A DNA stretch of 28,506 nucleotides, from the NCBI GenBank assembly GCA_023387295.1, contig JAEWIG010000156.1:1-28506 (forward strand), in the 5' to 3' direction. Under the pieces are notes generated by a model. The model saw only the letters and a program-made list of their open reading frames with translations. It was not told the DNA's origin and did no database searches. The first letter of the stretch is position 1. Every line of letters begins with the position of its first letter. Shown piece by piece: positions 14,523-21,466 of the stretch. Both the position numbers and the translations under genes were made by a program. The stretch comes from Bacillota bacterium. GTDB taxonomy: Bacteria > Bacillota > Bacilli > Bacillales > Cytobacillaceae.

Positions 14523-16856
14523 ATAGGAATTATCGGAAAAAGTATCATAAGAAAGGAAGCACTTGATAAAGTTACTGGAAAAGCAAAGTATACAGATGAT
14601 TTTAAAATGATTGGAATGTTACATGCAAGAATGGTCATCAGTCCATATGCTCATGCAAAAATTCAACAGATTGATGATTCGGAAGCTAGAAATATTCCTG
14701 GTATAAGGGCCATTGTATTTGGTGATAATCTCCCACTTACCGGGGAAGACTTACGCGATCGTCCACCGATTGCATTTGAGCGTGTTCGCTATCATGGTGA
14801 AGTCGTTGCATTAGTTGTTGCAGATTCACCGATGATCGCAAAACGAGGAGCAGATGCAATAAAGGTAAAATATGAACTTCTTCCCGTTGTCAATTCACCG
14901 TCTGAGGCTTTAACTGAACCAGTAATATTAGTTCATGAACAGTTAGGGAGCTATGAAAAATCTCCATATGTTTATCCAGAGCCTGGGACGAATATCGCAA
15001 ATCGAACCAAAATTCGAAAGGGAAATTTAGCTGAAGGTTTTGATAAAAGCGCCGTTATAGTTGAAGAAACATTTTCACTTCGCCCATCTGATCACGCTGC
15101 TATGGAGACGAGATGTTCGTTTGCTGAAATTCATGCAGATGGCACGGTCGAAATTACGACATCCTCTCAAGCTCCTTTTAGGATTAAGGGGTTAATAAGC
15201 GACTATTTCGGAATCGCTCTTGGCAAAATTATTGTTCATACACCTTTAGTTGGAGGAGCGTATGGTGGAAAGGCTTCGATGCAATTAGAAATTTTAGCTT
15301 ATATAGCCTCTAAAGCCGTGAATGGTAGACTGGTGAAAATTTCAAACTCAAGAGAAGAAGATATGATTACCTCTCCTGGCCATATTGGTCTAGAAGCAAA
15401 GATAAAGCTGGGTGCAACAAGGGACGGGTACTTATCAGTAGCTGAAATCCTCTATTTATTTGATAGTGGTGCGTATTCAGATAAAGCTATTGATCTAAGT
15501 AGGGCAGGAGCAGTTGATTGCACGGGACCTTATCATATCGACAATGTTTGGTGTGACTCACTATGTGTATATACAAATCATCCATATCCTGCGCCATACC
15601 GTGGTTTTAGCCATGCAGAAGTATTGTTTGCTTTTGAACGAACAATGGATGTTCTGGCAAATAAACTTGAAATTGATCCCCTAGAGTTCCGGATGAAAAA
15701 CGCCATTCTCCCTGGTCACACGACTCCAACTCAGGTTTTATTAAATTCTAGTAATGTTGGAAACTTACCGAGGTGTATCAATCGATTAAAAGAATTAATG
15801 AACTGGAATGAAGGACAAATGATTCAGATAAATGATCATAAAGTAAGATCCAAAGGGATTTGTTGTATTTGGAAAACATCGACTATTGATACAAATGCAA
15901 GCTCAGGTGTGATCTTAAGTTTTAATGCTGATGGGAGTATCAATTTAATATCTGGTGTGATTGAAATTGGTACAGGGACAAAAACGATATTAGCGCAAAT
16001 GTTAGCGGAAAAATTGCAAATGGATATTAATGATATTCATGTGCAATTTAATGTAAACACACAAAGTACTCCTGAGCATTGGAAAACAGTAGCGAGTAGA
16101 GGAACTTTTATGGCAGGAAGAGCAATATTACAAGCTGCTGATGATGTCATAAAACAGCTAAAGAAGATTGCATCTATCATCCTACTAGCTTCAGTAGAAG
16201 ATTTAGAAGTTTCAAAAGGGAAGGTTTTTATTAAAGATGATCCGAGAGTGCATGTTGATATTAAAGAAATTGCATATGGGTATACGTATCCGAACGGAGT
16301 CACGATTGGGGGACAAATTATCGGGAAGGGAACCTATACGTTAAGACATATGACTCATTTGGATAAAGAAACAGGTCGGGGTCGTCCAGGTCCTGAATGG
16401 ACGGTAGGAGCGCAGGGGGTAGAAATAGAAATAGATACGCGAGATTTTACTTATAAACTACTAAAAGCAGTCTCTGTGATTGATATAGGAAGAATCTTAA
16501 ATCAAAAGGCTGCTATCGGTCAGGTGATGGGTGCAATGAGTATGGGAATAGCATTTGCTGGACGGGAGACTTTTTATTTTGACGCATTAGGTAGGGTACT
16601 GAATCCACAATTGAGAACATATCGACCGTTAAGATATGGTGAGCACCCAATATACGAGGTCGATTTCATCGAAACACCTCAAGTAGATGCGCCCTATGGA
16701 GCTAGAGGAGTAGGAGAACACGGTTTACTGGGAATGCCTGCAGCGTTAGGAAATAGCTTATCAGCAGCCTTATCAGCTAATGTAAACCAATTGCCGTTGC
16801 TTCCAGAATTATTATGGAAGATTAAGAATGGGGGAGAGTTCGGTGATTTCATCTGA
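14523..16856 (+). CDS. Xanthine dehydrogenase-family molybdopterin-binding subunit, apparent ATA start
   Basis: About 777 residues if translation begins at ATA 14523. The family N-terminus (IGIIGKS, then 'ALDKVTGKAKYTDDF') is encoded in frame from here, and a strong site AAGGGGGTG ends seven bases upstream, but the codon is ATA. The first ATG (14607) has no ribosome site and would delete the conserved VTGKAKYT segment. The fold is that of molybdenum hydroxylase large subunits: 'GGAYGGK', 'PYRGFSHAEVLFAFER', 'GVIEIGTGT' and the C-terminal 'GARGVGEHGLLG' with the catalytic glutamate near residue 732. Such enzymes hydroxylate purines, aldehydes or N-heterocycles; CO dehydrogenase is unlikely because its VAYRCSFR loop is absent. 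It is followed by the FAD and 2Fe-2S subunits with overlapping starts. The true substrate is unknown. Confidence 0.88.
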   Translation: MGIIGKSIIRKEALDKVTGKAKYTDDFKMIGMLHARMVISPYAHAKIQQIDDSEARNIPGIRAIVFGDNLPLTGEDLRDRPPIAFERVRYHGEVVALVVADSPMIAKRGADAIKVKYELLPVVNSPSEALTEPVILVHEQLGSYEKSPYVYPEPGTNIANRTKIRKGNLAEGFDKSAVIVEETFSLRPSDHAAMETRCSFAEIHADGTVEITTSSQAPFRIKGLISDYFGIALGKIIVHTPLVGGAYGGKASMQLEILAYIASKAVNGRLVKISNSREEDMITSPGHIGLEAKIKLGATRDGYLSVAEILYLFDSGAYSDKAIDLSRAGAVDCTGPYHIDNVWCDSLCVYTNHPYPAPYRGFSHAEVLFAFERTMDVLANKLEIDPLEFRMKNAILPGHTTPTQVLLNSSNVGNLPRCINRLKELMNWNEGQMIQINDHKVRSKGICCIWKTSTIDTNASSGVILSFNADGSINLISGVIEIGTGTKTILAQMLAEKLQMDINDIHVQFNVNTQSTPEHWKTVASRGTFMAGRAILQAADDVIKQLKKIASIILLASVEDLEVSKGKVFIKDDPRVHVDIKEIAYGYTYPNGVTIGGQIIGKGTYTLRHMTHLDKETGRGRPGPEWTVGAQGVEIEIDTRDFTYKLLKAVSVIDIGRILNQKAAIGQVMGAMSMGIAFAGRETFYFDALGRVLNPQLRTYRPLRYGEHPIYEVDFIETPQVDAPYGARGVGEHGLLGMPAALGNSLSAALSANVNQLPLLPELLWKIKNGGEFGDFI

Positions 16857-17700
16857 ACTTGAATATTATAAACCAAGTCGTATCAATGAGGCCGTTGAAA
16901 TTTTTAATTCATTAAAAAACAATGATAAACAGCCTATGTATTACGCTGGTGGTACTGAAATTATTACTCTTGCAAGAATGAACTTAATTCAAACAACAGC
17001 CATAATTGATATTAAAGGAATAAGAGAATGTCAGACGTTCGATATTATTGGAAACGATTTAATTACTGGTTCTACTGTACCACTAACTTTCATTGAGGAA
17101 AAAAATCTTTTTCCTCTTCTAACGAAAACATCTAGTGAAATAGCTGACCGTACAGCAAGAAACAAAATTACGGTAGGAGGAAATCTTTGTGGACAAATTT
17201 TTTACCGTGAGGCTATCCTTCCTTTTTTATTGACTGATAGTCTCGTAACGATCGCTGATATGAATGGACAGAGAACGATATCCATACACTCCCTTTTTAA
17301 TCAAAAGCTTCAGCTAGAGAAAGGGGAATTGCTGATCCAATTACTGACTGAGAAAGCGTATCTTCATCTCCCATTTAGGAGTATAAAAAAGAGACAACAA
17401 TGGAAAACTGGATATCCTTTATTAACTGTTGCATCCATTAAGAAAGACAACCAGTTGAGATTTGCATTCAGTGGACTCTGTCCATTTCCATTTCGCTCAT
17501 CTCAAATTGAGCAGGAATTAAACAATAAGGCACTACCTTTTCATGAAAGGATAAACAATGCGATTAAACATATTCCAAATCCAATCCTAGATGACATTGA
17601 GGGTTCAAGCGAGTATCGATTATTCGTTTTTCGCAATACCGTTATGGAGATATTAATGGAAATGGAGGGGGGGATAAGTGCAGCTGTCACAAAACAGTAA
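16843..17700 (+). CDS. FAD-binding subunit of molybdenum hydroxylase (CoxM/XdhB-like)
   Basis: About 285 residues. The GTG at 16843 has GGGGGAG seven bases upstream and is preferred over the ATG at 16828; either way the gene begins inside the 3' end of the large-subunit gene. The FAD motifs 'YAGGTEIITLAR' (first loop) and 'TARNKITVGGNLCG' (second loop) are clear, and the C-terminal CO-dehydrogenase flavoprotein domain follows. The subunit passes electrons from the 2Fe-2S centres to the final acceptor. Overlaps on both sides indicate translational coupling and fixed subunit ratios. The last codons contain a run of seven G that also serves as ribosome site for the next gene. Confidence 0.9.
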   Translation: MISSELEYYKPSRINEAVEIFNSLKNNDKQPMYYAGGTEIITLARMNLIQTTAIIDIKGIRECQTFDIIGNDLITGSTVPLTFIEEKNLFPLLTKTSSEIADRTARNKITVGGNLCGQIFYREAILPFLLTDSLVTIADMNGQRTISIHSLFNQKLQLEKGELLIQLLTEKAYLHLPFRSIKKRQQWKTGYPLLTVASIKKDNQLRFAFSGLCPFPFRSSQIEQELNNKALPFHERINNAIKHIPNPILDDIEGSSEYRLFVFRNTVMEILMEMEGGISAAVTKQ

Positions 17701-18157
17701 ATTAACTATTTCATTGGAAATTAACGGTGAAATGTACTCGGTAGACATAAAACCTTCTTATACTTTACTCGATGTTTTAAGGAATCAACTTTCCTTAACA
17801 GGAGCAAAACCAGGCTGCCGAAATGGCGACTGTGGAGCTTGTACTGTAATCATTAATGAAATTCCTTATAAATCATGTATTTACCTTGCGGTGGAAGCAG
17901 TTAGGACAAAAATCACGACAATAGAAGGAATTTTCAATACCCCTATTCAAAACGCATTTGTTGAACATTTTGCTTTCCAGTGTGGATACTGTACACCGGG
18001 ATTTATTATGAATATATATGCTTTATTGCAAAAACATCAACACCCAACAGAAACGATTATTAAAGAATGGTTATCTTCAAATATATGTAGGTGTACGAGT
18101 TATCAAGAAATAGAAAATGCGGTTAAATCAGTTTTAACAGTAAGAAGTAATAAATAG
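17678..18157 (+). CDS. [2Fe-2S] subunit of molybdenum hydroxylase (CoxS/XdhC-like)
   Basis: 159 residues, GTG start behind GGAGGGGGGG, overlapping the FAD-subunit gene by 23 bases. All eight cluster cysteines are present: 47, 52, 55 and 67 (plant-ferredoxin-type centre, CRNGDCGAC) and 102, 105, 137 and 139 (QCGYCTPGFIM and CRC, the second centre). The length is typical for the family. It carries electrons from the molybdenum centre to the flavin. The gene order of large, FAD, FeS differs from the coxMSL order. No cofactor-insertion (XdhC/MoeA-like) gene lies in the window. The stop codon is inside the terminator hairpin. Confidence 0.95.
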   Translation: MQLSQNSKLTISLEINGEMYSVDIKPSYTLLDVLRNQLSLTGAKPGCRNGDCGACTVIINEIPYKSCIYLAVEAVRTKITTIEGIFNTPIQNAFVEHFAFQCGYCTPGFIMNIYALLQKHQHPTETIIKEWLSSNICRCTSYQEIENAVKSVLTVRSNK

Positions 18158-18190
18158 GGAGCTTTGTAAAAAAGGTCTCCCTATTTGATT
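18152..18190 (+). terminator. Bidirectional terminator between the hydroxylase and spore operons
   Basis: AAATAGGGAG (18152-18161) pairs perfectly with CTCCCTATTT (18177-18186) around a 15-base loop, with T-rich sequence following on both strands. It overlaps the stop of the 2Fe-2S subunit and lies just beyond the end of the convergent 41-residue gene, so it can serve both operons. Confidence 0.85.
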
Positions 18191-18192
18191 AT

Positions 18193-18318
18193 TTATTGTT
18201 CTTCAGTATCTCCTTCTTTCGGTCTTGTGAAGAAGAAAATGAAGAAAGCAAGGGAAGCAGCAGTTAGAAAGACACCACCTTTAGGTAATTTGATTGTAGG
18301 TAAATTATTTAATGTCAT
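18193..18318 (-). CDS. 41-residue single-pass membrane peptide in spore operon
   Basis: This short gene starts MTLNNLPTIKLPKGG, has one hydrophobic segment (about residues 15-30, VFLTAASLAFFIFFF) and ends in a charged tail RPKEGDTEEQ. The evidence that it is real is an excellent ribosome site (AAAGGAGGATAAAA then ATG), position 24 bases after the preceding gene in the same direction, and a terminator right after it. I do not recognise the family. It is the last gene of the predicted late-sporulation operon, so a small protein of the spore membrane or coat is a reasonable guess. Confidence 0.7.
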   Translation of the reverse strand: MTLNNLPTIKLPKGGVFLTAASLAFFIFFFTRPKEGDTEEQ

Positions 18319-18342
18319 TTTTATCCTCCTTTAAAAAAATAT

Positions 18343-18777
18343 TTATATTGGATCATCCATGGAGTTTTCTACTACATAGTTATGAATATGTTGATAATTA
18401 TGTTCCAAAATTGGAAGAGTCGGTTCAACTACAGGGTTACCAAAAATCGGACCAGTAAAATCTATCGAAAATCTACTATGTGTAATAACTGTACTAACCA
18501 GCCGCAGTTCATCAATTATTAAAAGAACAGCAATGATTACATCAATTACGTCAATCAATACGTTTGTTGCATGATCTCCAAATTTGCTTTCCAATCTACT
18601 TTCACCTGTAATCGGTCCACCGAAAGAAACACTAAATCCTCCTGAAGTTACAAAAACGCCAACAATCGTTAATTGTCCTGTTAATATTAAAAAAGCAGCT
18701 AAAAGATTAATATCCCTTTGAAGAGTGGCGATGAAGCAAATGTCTTTTTCTATATTTGTGTCGTATGCCATAATCAT
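18343..18777 (-). CDS. Unrecognised protein with tandem internal repeat, spore operon
   Basis: About 144 residues; start chosen as the ATG at 18777, five bases past GAGG (an ATG at 18771 and a GTG at 18780 are alternatives). The protein contains two related units: residues near 28-62 read 'LTIVGVFVTSGGFSVSFGGP' then ITG, and residues near 85-118 read 'LRLVSTVITHSRFSIDFTGP' then IFG. The shared pattern is a hydrophobic helix or strand followed by FS-(V/I)-x-F-x-GPI-x-G. I do not know a named family for it. The position between an Hsp20-like gene and a small membrane peptide, downstream of two GerPA/PF-like genes, suggests a spore coat or inner-membrane protein. No catalytic residues are apparent. 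Confidence 0.75.
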   Translation of the reverse strand: MIMAYDTNIEKDICFIATLQRDINLLAAFLILTGQLTIVGVFVTSGGFSVSFGGPITGESRLESKFGDHATNVLIDVIDVIIAVLLIIDELRLVSTVITHSRFSIDFTGPIFGNPVVEPTLPILEHNYQHIHNYVVENSMDDPI

Positions 18778-18822
18778 CACATCCTCTTAACAAACAGCTT
18801 ATATCGCGACAAAATGAATTGA

Positions 18823-19245
18823 CTAATACGACATGCTCGTTTTTCTTGGGTAAGTAATTTGAAATAAGCCATTGTGTTGATATATATGCAATAAATGTAG
18901 TTCAGTCGGTTCGGGAAGAGGAATGAGTCGTTCAAATGTACCGTAATATCGCTCTTTTTTCACCGCCATTTCGTTTGGAAATAACAGTGGAAAGGAGCCT
19001 TTAACAAGTAAATACGTATCGGAATTAAGCGCAATGTTTACATCATTGTTATCAATCCCAGGCAATTCAAGTATGATGCAAATATGAGTCTCGTTTTGAT
19101 AAATATCATACTTTGGAAGCAAATGTTTTTTTTGGCTGTTAAAAAATTGCTCCGGTGTTTGAGAGGCAACAGTTTTTGTCCAAAAGTCGTTTTGTTGATA
19201 TTCTCCTGTGATTTCCAGCCACCTTTTTATTTTTTCAATATCCAT
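18823..19245 (-). CDS. Hsp20/alpha-crystallin-like protein, probably spore-associated
   Basis: About 140 residues if it starts at the ATG at 19245 (MDIEKIKRWLEI) behind TTGGAGGAGC; the longer frame to 19263 lacks a site. The C-terminal 90 residues have the alpha-crystallin pattern: 'KYDIYQNETHICIILELPGI' (beta strands 2-3), 'DVNIALNSDTYLLVKG', 'YYGTFERLIPLPEP' and 'NGLFQITYP'. The C-terminal IxI anchor used for oligomer assembly is replaced by a short KTSMSY tail, so it may not behave as a classical chaperone. Similar short proteins occur among B. subtilis coat components (CotM and CotP are Hsp20-like), which fits the GerP-like genes upstream. Confidence 0.8.
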   Translation of the reverse strand: MDIEKIKRWLEITGEYQQNDFWTKTVASQTPEQFFNSQKKHLLPKYDIYQNETHICIILELPGIDNNDVNIALNSDTYLLVKGSFPLLFPNEMAVKKERYYGTFERLIPLPEPTELHLLHIYQHNGLFQITYPRKTSMSY

Positions 19246-19284
19246 AAAGCTCCTCCAATGCAAAAAATAATATAAACTTAGTTA

Positions 19285-19527
19285 CTAAATTTGATTAGAG
19301 ATAGGCAATGAAGGATTTGCAATTTGGTCTTGGTCACTCACATCGGGATCGATTGCAGCTATATTCATTTGCGAAGCAGCAGGAGAGAAATCTCCCATAG
19401 TAAAATTTGCTCCAAAGATTTTGAAATTGGAGGTGTGACTATTGTGTACGGTCGGTCCAATATCAACATTTCCATTTTGGTTAATTCCATTAACTTTTAT
19501 ATTGAAAATATTAATTTGAAAAGGCAT
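19285..19527 (-). CDS. GerPA/GerPF-family spore germination protein
   Basis: 80 residues from the ATG at 19527, seven bases after GGAGGTG. It has the family layout: a beta-rich N-terminus with 'NIKVNGINQNGNVDIGPTVH', a polar middle ('NSHTSNFKIFGANFTMGDF') and the C-terminal 'DPDVSDQDQIANP', which closely matches the DxDVxDQDQI end of B. subtilis GerPF. GerP proteins are small spore coat or outer-layer proteins needed for germinants to reach their receptors through the coat. It sits second in this minus-strand operon after another member. Only two relatives are present, so this is an accessory pair, not the six-gene gerP operon. Confidence 0.88.
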   Translation of the reverse strand: MPFQINIFNIKVNGINQNGNVDIGPTVHNSHTSNFKIFGANFTMGDFSPAASQMNIAAIDPDVSDQDQIANPSLPISNQI

Positions 19528-19549
19528 TAAAAGCACCTCCAATATTTAA

Positions 19550-19816
19550 TCAGATCCCATTTAACGGTACGGATAAAGGGATGCCAGTCGTTGTTGCATC
19601 TGTGTTGCCAAGCTCTGTTTGATCTATTCCATCTGGATCTATAAATACATTTTCCATTAACGCTTCAGTTGGAGCGGTGTCACCATAGGAGGAATTGATT
19701 CCTTGAGATTTATGGTTCGATGTATGACTGTTATGGGTGGCATCCCCAATAGTGACGGAACCGTTACCAGAAATACTGTTAATTTTCATATAATACAAAT
19801 TAACAATCGTTTGCAT
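19550..19816 (-). CDS. GerPA/GerPF-family spore germination protein (first gene of operon)
   Basis: 88 residues, ATG at 19816 behind GAGGGTGA. Residues 11-30 (KINSISGNGSVTIGDATHNS) and 'DPDGIDQTELGN' follow the same pattern as the next gene (DPDVSDQDQI), so the two are probably tandem paralogues; both also share the NSHTSN segment. It differs by a C-terminal extension, 'TGIPLSVPLNGI'. As for its neighbour, a coat-permeability role in germination is known for the family and inferred here. A sigma-K-type promoter lies about 30 bases upstream, consistent with expression in the mother cell late in sporulation. Confidence 0.85.
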   Translation of the reverse strand: MQTIVNLYYMKINSISGNGSVTIGDATHNSHTSNHKSQGINSSYGDTAPTEALMENVFIDPDGIDQTELGNTDATTTGIPLSVPLNGI

Positions 19817-19845
19817 GCCTTTTCACCCTCAAATTGTCTTTGCAG

Positions 19846-19873
19846 TACTATATGCAAACAAACGCCCATACGT
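19846..19873 (-). promoter_or_regulatory. Sigma-K-like promoter of the spore operon
   Basis: On the minus strand, CATATAGTA (19854-19846) matches the sigma-K -10 consensus CATAnnnTA. The -35 dinucleotide AC lies at 19873-19872, with exactly 17 bases between. It precedes the first GerPA/PF-like gene by about 30 bases. Sigma-K dependence fits known regulation of gerP-type and coat genes. Confidence 0.6.
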
Positions 19874-19974
19874 TCACTACGGCAAATAACTAAAATTTCC
19901 TTTGTTGTTTAATATTTTCGTAGATTAATGTGATAAACTAAATGGAAAGAAACTATCCAAAAGAGAGGTTTACG

Positions 19975-20763
19975 ATGATTAAAGCTATTTTTTTCGATTT
20001 AGATGATACGTTGTTATGGGATCAAAAAAGTGTAAAGGAAGCTTTTGTTTCAACATGTAACTATGCTGGGGAAAAATATGGAGTCGACTCTGAACTGTTA
20101 GAGGAAGCCGTTCGGAAGTCTGCAAGAAATCTTTATTCATCTTATGACACTTTCGCATTTACACAAATGATTGGAATCAATCCTTTTGAAGGTCTGTGGG
20201 GAAATTTTATAGACGATCAAGATGATTTTCGAAAAATGAAGGAAATCGTGCCTGTTTATCGCCGAGATGCTTGGACTTTAGGATTAAAGGAAATGGGAAT
20301 TGACGATCCGAATTTTGGAACCGAACTGGCAGAATATTTTCCTAAGCAACGTAGGGAAAATCAGTTTGTTTATGAAGAAACGTATGAAGTATTAGATAGA
20401 TTGAAGGAACAATATAGGCTTCTTCTATTAACAAATGGTTCGCCGGATCTACAAAATACGAAGCTAACGATAACACCTGAGCTCGTACCTTACTTTGAGA
20501 AAATCGTAATTTCCGGTGATTTCGGTAAAGGGAAGCCAGACTCTACTATATTTGAGTTTGCATTAAAGCAGATGGCACTAGATAAAGATGAAGTAATTAT
20601 GGTTGGAGACAATCTGTTAACTGATATTCTTGGTGCAAATCGAACAGGTATTAAATCAGTTTGGATTAATCGACATGAAAAAGTGAAAAATGAGGTAAAG
20701 CCAACTTATGAAATAACTCATTTAGCTGAGCTTTTCCCTATATTAGAACAGTTAAATAAATAA
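19975..20763 (+). CDS. HAD-superfamily phosphatase (YsaA-like)
   Basis: 262 residues from the ATG at 19975 behind AGAGAGG. An upstream in-frame ATG (19942) has no ribosome site. All four HAD motifs are present: FFDLDDTL with the nucleophile and general-acid aspartates (motif I), 'LLLTNGSP' (II), lysine in 'GKGKPDSTIF' (III) and 'MVGDNLLTDILGA' (IV). The helical cap between motifs I and II is type C1. Length and pattern resemble B. subtilis YsaA and the YjjG group, which act on small phosphorylated metabolites. The substrate cannot be deduced. It is monocistronic, divergent from the spore operon, and ends in a strong terminator. Confidence 0.92.
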   Translation: MIKAIFFDLDDTLLWDQKSVKEAFVSTCNYAGEKYGVDSELLEEAVRKSARNLYSSYDTFAFTQMIGINPFEGLWGNFIDDQDDFRKMKEIVPVYRRDAWTLGLKEMGIDDPNFGTELAEYFPKQRRENQFVYEETYEVLDRLKEQYRLLLLTNGSPDLQNTKLTITPELVPYFEKIVISGDFGKGKPDSTIFEFALKQMALDKDEVIMVGDNLLTDILGANRTGIKSVWINRHEKVKNEVKPTYEITHLAELFPILEQLNK

Positions 20764-20779
20764 ATAAATAAATAAATAA
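20754..20779. repeat. AAAT tetranucleotide tandem repeat
   Basis: About six copies of AAAT run from the last codons of the HAD gene through its stop to the terminator. Copy number may vary between strains; only the last codons and the stop position would be affected. Confidence 0.75.
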
Positions 20780-20824
20780 GCGCCAAGTTTTTCATGAAAA
20801 ACATGAAAAACTTGGCGTTTTATT
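20780..20824. terminator. Strong, probably bidirectional terminator after the HAD gene
   Basis: A perfect 16-bp stem runs from 20781-20796 (CGCCAAGTTTTTCATG) to 20802-20817, with loop AAAAA and TTTTATT after it on the plus strand. It separates the HAD gene from the convergent small basic protein gene and can stop transcription from either side. Confidence 0.92.
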
Positions 20825-20831
20825 AAATTTC

Positions 20832-21050
20832 TTATCTTTTTTTCTTTTTAGTATCCTTTAGTATTTGTGGAGTTTGTTTAACGACCTCAAATAATACTTG
20901 GACATGAACTACTTTGTCATCTATTTTTTTAACACTTAGCACTGTTCCTTTTCGTCCTTTAATTCTTATCTGTTCATCTACATATGGTATTTCGCTTCTT
21001 AGTTGACTTAAAACAACTGTATTTTTTTCTAGAAAATGAACAACAACCAT
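20832..21050 (-). CDS. Small basic protein of unknown function, KOW-like beta region
   Basis: 72 residues from the ATG at 21050, which follows AAGGGGGAA. The longer frame to 21101 lacks a ribosome site. The sequence begins MVVVHFLEKNTVVLSQ and has a beta-strand region, 'VDEQIRIKGRKGTVLSVKKI', in which 'IRIKGRKGTV' resembles the G-turn of small SH3/KOW barrels. It ends in a strongly basic tail, DTKKKKR, compatible with nucleic-acid binding. There is no signal peptide. I do not recognise a specific family. It converges on the HAD gene and shares its terminator. Confidence 0.65.
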   Translation of the reverse strand: MVVVHFLEKNTVVLSQLRSEIPYVDEQIRIKGRKGTVLSVKKIDDKVVHVQVLFEVVKQTPQILKDTKKKKR

Positions 21051-21200
21051 TATAAAGTTCCCCCTTATAAATTTAACATTATCAACTCTTAAGAGAATCA
21101 ATATTTATTAAATAGAATATTAGGGAGGTAAAGATTTTAGAACAGATTCAAGTCTAGTAATTTTTTTACAACTAAATCGACAGCTGATAAGAGGTGTAAA

Positions 21201-21275
21201 ATGGCACAAGAACATTCAAAATTAACAACTTCATCATTAGTGATGAAAATAGATTGTTATTATTATAATTTATAG
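21201..21275 (+). CDS. Possible 24-codon peptide or gene remnant
   Basis: ATG with a plausible AGAGGTG site five bases ahead opens 24 codons (MAQEHSKLTTSS... ending YYYNL). The N-terminal half is polar and looks like a normal cytoplasmic protein start, while the last third is AT-rich and unlike it. This suggests either a tiny peptide or the degraded beginning of a lost gene. It ends just before the toxin promoter. No family recognised. Confidence 0.25.
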   Translation: MAQEHSKLTTSSLVMKIDCYYYNL

Positions 21276-21303
21276 ATCGTACGTTCTATACGTATGATAT
21301 AAT
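21275..21303 (+). promoter_or_regulatory. Promoter of the type I toxin, with near-palindrome
   Basis: TATAAT at 21298-21303 is a perfect -10, but the -35 position reads poorly. ATCGTACG (21276-21283) and CGTATGAT (21291-21298) form a near-perfect inverted repeat (one mismatch) in the -35/-10 spacer, which could be a repressor site. Transcription would begin near 21310. Confidence 0.5.
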
Positions 21304-21326
21304 AGAGTAGCAGTAGAATATGGTAT

Positions 21327-21466
21327 CTCAAGGGTGGTCGGCACATCCCCAAATGAAAGGGGGTGGTGCTGTGACAGTATTTGAATCGTTAATGTTTGCG
21401 TGTGCTTTTGCAAGCTTAATCATTGCTGTTCTGTCATTTAACCAAAAAAAATAACCCACCCTTGAG
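21327..21466 (+). promoter_or_regulatory. Long-range 5'/3' complementary arms of the toxin mRNA
   Basis: CTCAAGGGTGG (21327-21337) and CCACCCTTGAG (21456-21466) are perfect reverse complements flanking the toxin coding sequence. The 3' arm partly overlaps the ATAACCCA arm of a second hairpin (21451-21458 with 21482-21489), so two mRNA folds compete. Full-length mRNA with its ends paired would be translated poorly. Confidence 0.7.
21371..21454 (+). CDS. Putative holin-like type I toxin peptide (27 residues)
   Basis: GTG start behind GAAAGGGGGTGG. The peptide begins MTVFESLMFACAF, continues with a single hydrophobic helix and ends SFNQKK. This 'MTVFE(S/A)L' start, one transmembrane helix and short basic tail are the signature of the holin-like toxin family (Hol_Tox) of Firmicutes, relatives of TxpA/BsrG-type toxins that insert into the membrane. 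The messenger has the right architecture: an 11-base segment in the 5' leader (CTCAAGGGTGG, 21327-21337) is exactly complementary to one just after the stop (21456-21466), as in type I toxins where 5'-3' pairing hides the ribosome site. An antisense RNA is predicted over its 3' end. It is too short for routine gene calling. Confidence 0.85.
   Translation: MTVFESLMFACAFASLIIAVLSFNQKK

Noticed and set aside
14513..14566. GTG at 14513 as start of the molybdenum hydroxylase large subunit
   Set aside because: It is one base out of frame and reaches TGA after 17 codons, and it lies inside the ribosome site. It would need deletion of one A in AAAAA; the ATA at 14523 fits spacing and homology better.
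14523..18157. Carbon monoxide dehydrogenase (coxMSL)
   Set aside because: The large subunit lacks the VAYRCSFR active-site loop, and the gene order is different; a general xanthine dehydrogenase-family hydroxylase is the safer call.
20754..20819. CRISPR-like or minisatellite array
   Set aside because: It is only a short AAAT tract followed by a terminator hairpin; no spaced repeats occur here or elsewhere in the window.
21121..21171. AGGGAGGT near 21122 as ribosome site of another small gene
   Set aside because: No ATG, GTG or TTG follows at a workable distance, and the frame (starting ATT TTA GAA) stops after seven codons.
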